Part shown: positions 15,581-20,552 of the stretch, one piece after another
Numbering within the stretch: position 1 is the stretch's first letter
Layout of the letters: the number at the start of each line of letters is the position of its first letter
Assembly (NCBI GenBank): GCA_964466595.1
Contig: CAYXNR010000044.1
Location: 1-20,552, forward strand
From: JABDGC01 sp964466595
Lineage (GTDB): Bacteria > Pseudomonadota > Gammaproteobacteria > DSM-16500
Length of the DNA stretch: 20,552 nt
Reading direction: 5' to 3'
Made by a program: the position numbers and the translations under genes
The notes under the pieces: generated by a model
The model's database searches: none
The model's input: only the letters and a program-made list of their open reading frames with translations
Told to the model about the DNA's origin: nothing

Positions 15581-16533
15581 TAGGCTCTTTTAGCCCGATA
15601 TCTCTCAAAAGAGGCTTGGTGCCATTCACCATAGCGAAGACTACCATCAGCTAATTGATGTAATTTATAGCGCTCATCCTGAGTTAAAATAGAGTTCGAT
15701 TGAATGACAGTATTATCATCAGGCACAAAAAAAAGAGCAAAAGTAAAACGCTCAATCTCGCCTTGTGCTTTTCGCACTACATGCTTGGTTGCTTGAATGC
15801 GATCATTCGAAAGTAGTTGACCAAATTCACCCACTTGGAAAAGTAAAATATTTTTATCAGTAGCAAATATTTTTTCAAATTGCTTTCCCTGAGGTGGTAA
15901 AATATATAAACCAGCCTCTTCCGGTTCTTCAAGCTCGACCTCATTGCGAAAATAATAGGCGGGAATCAGTCCAGTAAATAAACCATGATCGACATGAGCG
16001 CCACACCAATCGGGATTTTCATCACTCCGCTTATTTTGCTTATGATAATGAAGCATTCTCCCATAACCGATTAAGCGATCAAATAGAAGACCAGCTCTTT
16101 CCTCATATAAGCCGATTTTATTCAACAGTATTTTTCCAGTATTAAAAATTAAGGATCCTAATGCTAAATAAGGTGTTTTCAAATCAACTTCGAGAGGCCA
16201 TCTATTTTTAATAGAGTCTGGAATAAAGGCATAAAAGGAAGCCTTTTTATCATCAGTCTGCCAGCTTCCTTCCTTATTTTTAAACCATTCCGCGCCGAGT
16301 TCATAGCCTTCTGTTTGACCCGCATCTCGATCAGGAGCATATTGTTGTTTGATAACCTCCTTCAGTTTCGAAAATTTTTTTGCAGCATGAATATAGCGCC
16401 GAGAAGTACCTTCAAAGTCCGGAACATCCTGAACACCAACGATACCCTTGTGAAGCAAGGCAGTTTCTAAATGAATAATTGTTTTTTGCTTATCCGCGAC
16501 TAAATCAGAAAAAGAAATCAGATCAAGCTCCAT
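15580..16533 (-). CDS. 2-oxoglutarate/Fe(II)-dependent oxygenase (isopenicillin-N-synthase-like fold)
   Basis: The 317-aa protein shows the facial triad of the 2OG-Fe(II) dioxygenase superfamily: H180-x-D182 (GAHVDHGLFTGL) and H251 (QATKHVV), followed ~11 residues later by R262 (ERFTFALFF), positioned to bind the 2-oxoglutarate carboxylate. The preceding YGRMLHY and the double-stranded beta-helix strands (LLFQVGEFGQLLSNDRI) fit isopenicillin-N-synthase/DIOX-type enzymes, although the N-terminal 100 residues are divergent. Substrate unknown. An AGGAG lies 9 nt before the ATG. The gene is divergent from the GTPase gene, and its TAG stop is formed inside the dispersed GACCCTAGGCTCTTTTAG repeat, so the last three codons (Lys-Arg-Ala) are repeat-derived or repeat-shared. 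Confidence 0.85.
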   Translation of the reverse strand: MELDLISFSDLVADKQKTIIHLETALLHKGIVGVQDVPDFEGTSRRYIHAAKKFSKLKEVIKQQYAPDRDAGQTEGYELGAEWFKNKEGSWQTDDKKASFYAFIPDSIKNRWPLEVDLKTPYLALGSLIFNTGKILLNKIGLYEERAGLLFDRLIGYGRMLHYHKQNKRSDENPDWCGAHVDHGLFTGLIPAYYFRNEVELEEPEEAGLYILPPQGKQFEKIFATDKNILLFQVGEFGQLLSNDRIQATKHVVRKAQGEIERFTFALFFVPDDNTVIQSNSILTQDERYKLHQLADGSLRYGEWHQASFERYRAKRA

Positions 16534-16584
16534 TGTTGGTTGCTCCTGTTAAATTAACTCGCAAAGTGGTAATACTTTTGCGGC

Positions 16585-16598
16585 TTAACCAAGGTTAA
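16585..16598. promoter_or_regulatory. Perfect palindrome TTAACC-AA-GGTTAA in a divergent intergenic region
   Basis: Six-bp perfect arms with a 2-nt spacer lie 52 nt upstream of the oxygenase start and 110 nt upstream of the GTPase start. The size and place suit an operator for a dimeric regulator, but no regulator is identified, so this is tentative. Confidence 0.3.
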
Positions 16599-16707
16599 CT
16601 TAATGATTATTCAGCAATAAATCCCTCTTGCTCTCCTTTTACTGACAGCAGCAAAAGCAAAGATCCTGTCTATACTTAAATATAAGAATAAAGATAGGGA
16701 CTAGCAA

Positions 16708-17874
16708 ATGCTATCACACATAAAAGTGGTTGGGGTTGGAGTAAGTCAGTCTGGTAAAAGCCAGCTGATATCCCGACTCGCTGGTCAATCCTTCAAGGAA
16801 GAATATAAGCCTACCATTGGTGTTAATTTTTACGGAATAGACAATGATGAAGAGCCAAAAGAAAAGCCAAAAGAAAAGCCAAAAGAAGAGTTAAAAGAAA
16901 AGCCAAAAGAAGAGCCAAAAGAAGAGTCAAAAGAAGAACCAAAAGAAGAACCAAAAGAAAAGCCAAAAGAAGAGCCAAAAGAAGAGCTAAAAGAAGAGCC
17001 AAAAGAAAAGACAAAACTTCATTTTAGGGATATCAGTGGCCAAGAACGATTTTACTTTGTGGCGGATTCTTACCTCAAAGACTTGGGGGCAGGAGACTGC
17101 ATCATGCTCACTTTCGATTGCACTGGAAACAAAGAAGCTCAAGTAAAGTATTTACAGAAAAGAATGGAGATAGCCAAAAATAGTAAAGCGAGTTGCATTT
17201 TAGTTGTTACAAAATGTGACCTTTCCCCTGACAAGGCACGTTTACAGGAGACGGTTGAAGAAATTAGAAAAAGCTTAAAAATAGAAAAAAACGACATTAT
17301 ATATAGTTCAGCAAAAACAGATGAGAATATCGATAAAATAGTACCCCATCTGGTATTTAAAACAAAAGCAGCGTTAGTGATAGATCAAATAACAGAGCAG
17401 GTTGTGGAGGGTATTCTTAAAATTGAACTTGAAAGACTAAATCAGGCCTATCCTGCTGATAAAACACCTCGTGGAGATAAAGGTCGTATCGGGTATTTAG
17501 AAAAGGCAATTAGCGAACTAGATGCTAATTTTAAAAAAATTAAAAATGATCCCAGTAAATATGATGTATCGGATCCACAGAAAGCGAAAGCACTTCAGCT
17601 GTTGCTGGAACAACCTATTAGCAGCTATCTTAAAAATTTAGATAAACACAGAGGATGGGGAGAAAAGTTAGCTCGTGCCACTTTAAATGGCATCCTCATC
17701 GTTTTATCACCCTTAGCGCTAGCCAAAAAAAAATACCAAGAGAAAAACCCAGAAAGATTCCATTCAGCTCATAGCTACTTCTTCCGCTTGAAAGGCAAGA
17801 CTTATGATGAAGGCAAAGAAGCCCTTGACACAATAAAGAATATTCATAAGAGTACGGTTAAGCCAAAGAAGTGA
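16708..17874 (+). CDS. Rab/Ras-like small GTPase with Lys/Glu/Pro repeat insertion and C-terminal extension
   Basis: The 388-aa protein has all G motifs of a Rab-type GTPase. These are the P-loop GVSQSGKS (11-18), switch I YKPTIGVNF with T36, G3/switch II DISGQERF (D108, Q112), G4 TKCD (168-171) and G5 SSAK (200-203). Between beta-2 (VNFYGID) and beta-3 (TKLHFRD), where Rabs have a short hairpin, lie 13 tetrapeptide units of the EPKE/KPKE type (49-100). After the G domain (~215) come ~170 residues, mostly helical and lysine-rich, with one hydrophobic stretch (NGILIVLSPLALA). There is no C-terminal prenylation cysteine (ends KPKK). AGGGA precedes the ATG by 8 nt. Rab-like GTPases are typical of eukaryotes and of Legionella/Coxiella-like bacteria, where they are candidate effectors; translocation here is inference. 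Confidence 0.88.
   Translation: MLSHIKVVGVGVSQSGKSQLISRLAGQSFKEEYKPTIGVNFYGIDNDEEPKEKPKEKPKEELKEKPKEEPKEESKEEPKEEPKEKPKEEPKEELKEEPKEKTKLHFRDISGQERFYFVADSYLKDLGAGDCIMLTFDCTGNKEAQVKYLQKRMEIAKNSKASCILVVTKCDLSPDKARLQETVEEIRKSLKIEKNDIIYSSAKTDENIDKIVPHLVFKTKAALVIDQITEQVVEGILKIELERLNQAYPADKTPRGDKGRIGYLEKAISELDANFKKIKNDPSKYDVSDPQKAKALQLLLEQPISSYLKNLDKHRGWGEKLARATLNGILIVLSPLALAKKKYQEKNPERFHSAHSYFFRLKGKTYDEGKEALDTIKNIHKSTVKPKK
16852..17007 (+). repeat. Thirteen tandem 12-nt units encoding (E/K)-P-K-E in the GTPase
   Basis: GAGCCAAAAGAA / AAGCCAAAAGAA units run without interruption, with a few substitutions (TTA, TCA, CTA for CCA) and always in frame. This unit is a minisatellite prone to slippage; each gain or loss adds or removes four residues. 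Confidence 0.9.
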
Positions 17875-17878
17875 GGGG

Positions 17879-17898
17879 CAAGATTTGACCCTAGGCTG
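17879..17898 (+). repeat. Dispersed repeat half-site (CAAGATTTGACCCTAGGCT)
   Basis: It begins 5 nt after the GTPase stop and is identical to 15568-15586 over CAAGATTTGACCCTAGGCT, but without the left arm of the hairpin. Confidence 0.7.
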
Positions 17899-17925
17899 CC
17901 TGTATATTAATCTTATTCTTTTTTA

Positions 17926-17966
17926 AACTATTTAACTTTCTGGCGTCAGTAAAGAAATGAAAAGAA
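17926..17966 (+). repeat. Direct repeat B, copy 1 (around the ychJ start codon)
   Basis: AACTATTTAA-CTTTCTGG-C-GTCAGTAAA-GAAATGAAAA-GAAG here matches 19761-19805 with only two substitutions and two single-base gaps. It spans the upstream region and first codons of ychJ. Confidence 0.7.
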
Positions 17967-18439
17967 GTCAACCTTGCCCTTGTGGAACCGGCAAATTATA
18001 TTTTGATTGTTGCGGCCCTTTTATCACTCACCAAAAAATACCGGCTACCCCAGAAGAATTAATGCGCTCTCGGTATACAGCCTATACGCAAGTTAATCTG
18101 GATTATATTGCTCAAACGATGAAGTCCCCGGCGGCAGATCATTTTGATGTCGAAGCGGTACGAGAATGGGCTAAAAAAGTAAGCTGGACTGGATTGGACG
18201 TTATAAGAGCAAGACAGGATTTAAACCAGGGGATTGTTGAATTTCGTGCATTTTATTCTATCGACGGTAAAAAAAATATTATACAGGAGCTTAGTGAATT
18301 CCATTTTGAAAATGGAAAATGGTACTACCTTCAGGGTACTCAGCCCGATGCAAAAACAAGGGCAAGAGCAGAAAAAATAGGTCGTAATGATCGCTGTCCC
18401 TGTGGTAGCAATAAAAAATATAAAAAATGCTGTGGTTAA
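17957..18439 (+). CDS. ychJ: YchJ-family protein with two SEC-C zinc motifs
   Basis: The 160-aa protein has a SEC-C motif at each end: CPCGTGKLYFDCCG with C7, C9, C18 and C19, and RCPCGSNKKYKKCCG with C147, C149, C158 and C159. Between them is the YchJ (UPF0225) cystatin-like domain (PEELMRSRYTAYTQVNLDYI, then FRAFYSIDGKKNIIQELSEF). SEC-C motifs bind zinc and occur in SecA and other proteins; the biological role of YchJ is not established. No strong Shine-Dalgarno is visible before the ATG. The gene follows the GTPase after a short repeat-bearing gap and precedes the ATPase with its own palindromic promoter, so it is probably not in an operon with either. Confidence 0.93.
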   Translation: MKRSQPCPCGTGKLYFDCCGPFITHQKIPATPEELMRSRYTAYTQVNLDYIAQTMKSPAADHFDVEAVREWAKKVSWTGLDVIRARQDLNQGIVEFRAFYSIDGKKNIIQELSEFHFENGKWYYLQGTQPDAKTRARAEKIGRNDRCPCGSNKKYKKCCG

Positions 18440-18515
18440 GGTGATTTGGCCCCATTTCGAAGCTGTAATTAATGGCAGCTTCCTTGGGCGGTTATAACCA
18501 AAAAATCTTTAGTGC

Positions 18516-18550
18516 TTGACTATTTTAAAGTGCTACTTTAAAATAGTCAA
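18516..18550. promoter_or_regulatory. Perfect palindrome acting as a symmetrical sigma-70-type promoter
   Basis: TTGACTATTTTAAAGT (18516-18531), spacer GCT, then its exact reverse complement (18535-18550). Read on the plus strand it contains TTGACT, 17 nt, TAAAAT: a near-consensus -35/-10 at ideal spacing. The same is true on the minus strand by symmetry. The ATPase ATG begins at the next base. A dimeric regulator could also bind it; that is inference. Confidence 0.75.
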
Positions 18551-19771
18551 ATGTACATCGAACGCGATATCTCTAAATTACTGTTAAAATCCCCTGCCTG
18601 GATTCAAGTGCTTTTGGGTCCCCGCCAATGTGGTAAGAGCACTTTGTTTGCCTCGTTTTTTCGTAAGGTTCGCCCAGAAAATTTTAAAGAAATCAGCTTC
18701 GATGATTTGCAGTTGCGTCAATTAGCGAATCAAGACCCGGCTTTATTTTTACAGCAATATGAGCCGCCGCTGCTTTTAGACGAAATTCAATATGTACCTC
18801 CTCTTTTCCCTGCTTTAAAAAAATGGATAGATGAACTGAAGCGTGCTTCTGTATTTAAAAAGAAAAAACCACAAAAGCCCCAGGTTTTATTTCGCCTCAC
18901 TGGCTCCAATCAAATATTGATGGATAAAAATGTCAAGGAAAGCTTAGCAGGCCGTGCTTCTTACTATCATTTAAATACTTTAAGCGTGCATGAAATTCTT
19001 GCTGCTTTACCGCAAATCAAAATTCAGGAAATCCTTTTCAAAGGGGGATGGCCAGAGCTTTATACAAATGAGTTTTTATCCGTAACCAGCTATCTAAATG
19101 ACTATATTCGAAGCTATGTTGAAAAAGACATCGTTTTAAGTGCCGGCATTCATAAGCTTGCGGAGTTTTTAACGGTCCTGCGGCTTTGTGCAGCTCGAAC
19201 TGCTCAGGAACTCGATTATGTGGATATACAAAAAGATAGTGGGGTCAGTTCTGTTACGGTGAAAGAGTGGATAGGAATCCTGGAAAGAGCGGATTTGGTA
19301 TATCGTTTAAAACCCTATTTTAATAATCTCAGCAAGCGTCTTATTAAAAGGCCGAAGCTTTATTTTTTGGATACGGGTTTAGCTGTTCGATTGCAGGGAT
19401 GGCTTGAACAGTTACCTCTTCTCAGTAGCCCTCAAGTAGGTGCTCTATTTGAAACCTTAGTATTAGCGGAATTAGTTAAAACACAGCGTAATTATGACAA
19501 GGACTGGGAGCTTTATTTTGCCAGAACAAAAGACGGTCAAGAAATTGATTTTATTGTAAAGACCGCAAGCGGTAAAATCTATGCGATTGAGGTTAAATAT
19601 GCTATTCATGGGGTGACCAAACCCATATCTTTACCGAAAGCCTTTCAAACGGAATGGGGTTCAGAAGTACCTCTTGTTATTGTTACCTCAGGTGGAAAAA
19701 AGCTAAAGCTCTCATCCCACTGTCTTTGCTTGCCGATCGCCGAGTTGCATGATTATTTATTAACTATTTAA
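18551..19771 (+). CDS. AAA_14 / DUF4143-family ATPase
   Basis: The 406-aa protein has an N-terminal P-loop ATPase domain with Walker A GPRQCGKST (23-31), Walker B LLLDEIQ (74-80) and the sensor-like RLTGSNQ. A winged-helix-like middle region (DIQKDSGVSSVTVKEWIGIL) follows, then a C-terminal DUF4143 domain with the restriction-endonuclease-like signature LFETLVLAEL, GQEIDF (E331, D333) and AIEVK (E347, K349). Such ATPases are common, often mobile or lineage-specific, and of unknown function; the C-terminal domain keeps possible nuclease residues. The start MYIERDISKLLL is typical for the family. There is no Shine-Dalgarno because the palindrome directly abuts the ATG, which also lies where transcription is predicted to begin, so the mRNA may be leaderless. 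Its last codons belong to direct repeat B (copy 2). Confidence 0.9.
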   Translation: MYIERDISKLLLKSPAWIQVLLGPRQCGKSTLFASFFRKVRPENFKEISFDDLQLRQLANQDPALFLQQYEPPLLLDEIQYVPPLFPALKKWIDELKRASVFKKKKPQKPQVLFRLTGSNQILMDKNVKESLAGRASYYHLNTLSVHEILAALPQIKIQEILFKGGWPELYTNEFLSVTSYLNDYIRSYVEKDIVLSAGIHKLAEFLTVLRLCAARTAQELDYVDIQKDSGVSSVTVKEWIGILERADLVYRLKPYFNNLSKRLIKRPKLYFLDTGLAVRLQGWLEQLPLLSSPQVGALFETLVLAELVKTQRNYDKDWELYFARTKDGQEIDFIVKTASGKIYAIEVKYAIHGVTKPISLPKAFQTEWGSEVPLVIVTSGGKKLKLSSHCLCLPIAELHDYLLTI

Positions 19772-19805
19772 ATTTTCTGGTGTCAGTAAACGAAATGAAA
19801 AAAAG
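19761..19805 (+). repeat. Direct repeat B, copy 2 (ATPase 3' end plus a vestigial ychJ start)
   Basis: Matches 17926-17966. It includes the last codons and stop of the ATPase (AACTATTTAA), TTTCTGGTGTCAGTAAA and an ATGAAAAAAAGG corresponding to the ychJ start, but the frame ends at TAA after six codons. It looks like a truncated duplicate junction. Confidence 0.65.
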
Positions 19806-19820
19806 GAAACAGTAAGTTCC

Positions 19821-20024
19821 CTAGGTTAAATAGCTGTTAACGATATTGGCGACTGGAGCCGGATTATCCATATGCACATGATGCATCAGCCAATAATCTT
19901 TTTCAATGATATCCGGAAGAAGGCCTTTTTCATCAGCGATTACCTCAAACAGTTCTTTCGCGTTGGGCAATTCATGTAAAAATACCTTACTAATAAATGT
20001 GTTATAAGGGGCTAAGGGGTGACC
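19821..20024 (-). pseudogene. Gene remnant: AbiEii-like N-terminal fragment joined to an alpha/beta-hydrolase-like tail
   Basis: The minus strand holds an open frame of 68 codons bounded by a TAG (20025-20027) and ending at a TAG (19821-19823), with no suitable start codon at its head. The translation includes YNTFISKVFLHELPN, then AKELFEVIADEKGLLPDIIEKDYW, recalling the N-terminus of AbiEii/AbiGii nucleotidyltransferase toxins (IxEKDYW). It then changes to HHVHMDNPAPVANIVNSYLT, which resembles the C-terminal end of alpha/beta hydrolases. Both assignments rest on short motifs, so the identity is uncertain; that it is a decayed piece rather than an intact gene is more secure. Confidence 0.4.
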
Positions 20025-20040
20025 CTAGGCTCTTTTAGGG
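20018..20040 (+). repeat. Dispersed repeat copy (TGACCCTAGGCTCTTTTAG)
   Basis: TGACCCTAGGCTCTTTTAG at 20020-20038 is identical to 15575-15593, which covers the stop of the oxygenase gene. It is followed by GGTTTTT. The interval from here to the next gene (20041-20242) holds nothing else I can name. Confidence 0.7.
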
Positions 20041-20242
20041 TTTTTACTAATACAGTACCTGCTACTATCCCTAATTTTACTGTCTGCTTATCTGAAATAT
20101 ACTTTCAAACAGATTCATTTTTCTTATAACTCTTTTAATAGTTTAGCATTGGTAGATTAGTAAAGAGGATTAATAAATGAACGGTTACTGTTCCAAATGA
20201 AGCAACATTAGGCGACCTGATACGGGTAAAAAGGAGTTGATC

Positions 20243-20552
20243 ATGTATAGAAAGAATTGGATTCTTTTTTCTTTAAGCATTACAGGAATGTTAGTGGCAG
20301 GCCTTGTTAATGCTGCTGTTCCCTCAAGGCCTGATCCAATAATCGTTGTGCCAGAAATGAAACATGATGTTTCTCCGCCTTTAAGAAATGCTCCCGTGCA
20401 AACTAAAGAACAAGGGTCCTCTGAGCCTTTGTATGTTGTTCCCTTATTTCATTTGGATTCTTCCTTGATTGGTGCAACAAGCAAGAATCCAAAAGAGGTC
20501 GATACCGCTTTACAAACCTTGGCTCCTATTAAATTAAATATTCCCGTGCAGG
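20243..20552 (+). CDS. Secreted protein of unknown function, N-terminal part (runs off the window)
   Basis: An ATG at 20243 is preceded at 7 nt by a strong AAGGAG. The frame is open to the end of the window (103 codons). The N-terminus is a classical Sec signal peptide: MYRKNW, hydrophobic core ILFSLSITGMLVAGLV, probable cleavage at NAA-VPS near residue 25. The mature part is proline-rich (VPSRPDPIIVVPEMKHDVSP), without cysteines or a recognisable domain in the visible part. The product is expected in the periplasm, outer membrane or outside the cell. No family assigned. Confidence 0.75.
   Translation, partial: MYRKNWILFSLSITGMLVAGLVNAAVPSRPDPIIVVPEMKHDVSPPLRNAPVQTKEQGSSEPLYVVPLFHLDSSLIGATSKNPKEVDTALQTLAPIKLNIPVQ

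Noticed and set aside
16823..17014. Minus-strand Leu/Ala-rich 63-codon frame resembling a membrane peptide
   Set aside because: It is the antisense reading of the 12-nt GTPase minisatellite, which automatically yields Leu-rich repeats.
18459..18482. GAAGCTG / CAGCTTC hairpin after ychJ as a terminator
   Set aside because: A 7-bp stem with a 10-nt loop but no U-tract after it; too weak to annotate.

Overview
The window looks like part of a chromosome of a gammaproteobacterium with moderately low GC, most plausibly a host-associated lineage near Legionellales (Legionella/Coxiella/Rickettsiella-like). This placement is inferred from the mixture of ordinary gammaproteobacterial genes (rsmE, miaB, the ybeZ-ybeY-corC cluster, metE, ychJ) with eukaryote-like or effector-like genes (a Rab-like GTPase and two repeat proteins carrying nuclear-localisation-like basic patches), plus many short dispersed palindromic repeats. 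No rRNA, tRNA, CRISPR array or complete insertion sequence was seen.

Layout. Positions 1-4373 (minus strand) hold the first ~1457 codons of a very large secreted exoprotein with a filamentous-haemagglutinin-type secretion domain followed by beta-helix/autotransporter-type repeats; its 3' end lies outside the window. A REP-like repeat separates it from a minus-strand operon: [2Fe-2S] ferredoxin-like protein, orphan HigA-like regulator, rsmE. Divergent from it is miaB. A 580-bp gene-free gap after miaB is occupied by two 117-nt inverted copies of a hairpin-forming repeat. Then comes the housekeeping cluster ybeZ (PhoH-like ATPase), ybeY (rRNA endonuclease) and corC/ybeX. It meets head-on a two-gene minus-strand locus encoding paralogous proteins built from 27-residue repeats.

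metE (cobalamin-independent methionine synthase) follows, ending in a hairpin terminator shared with a small DUF883-like membrane-anchored protein. A divergent YqjE-like two-helix membrane protein, a 2-oxoglutarate/Fe(II) oxygenase and a divergent Rab-like small GTPase come next. The GTPase has a (EPKE)-type low-complexity insertion of 52 residues placed exactly between switch I and switch II. Then come ychJ (two SEC-C motifs) and an AAA_14/DUF4143 ATPase whose start codon abuts a perfect 16-bp-arm palindrome that reads as a symmetrical sigma-70 promoter and predicts a leaderless mRNA.

The last 800 bases carry repeat remnants, a chimeric gene remnant on the minus strand, and the start of a secreted protein running off the window. 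Two short dispersed repeat families recur between 15.5 and 20.0 kb and bracket the ychJ-ATPase pair, suggesting that this end of the window has been rearranged. The functional groups are mostly independent: RNA modification/ribosome maturation (rsmE, miaB, ybeY), envelope/secretion (exoprotein, membrane proteins, secreted protein), and host-interaction candidates (GTPase, repeat proteins).
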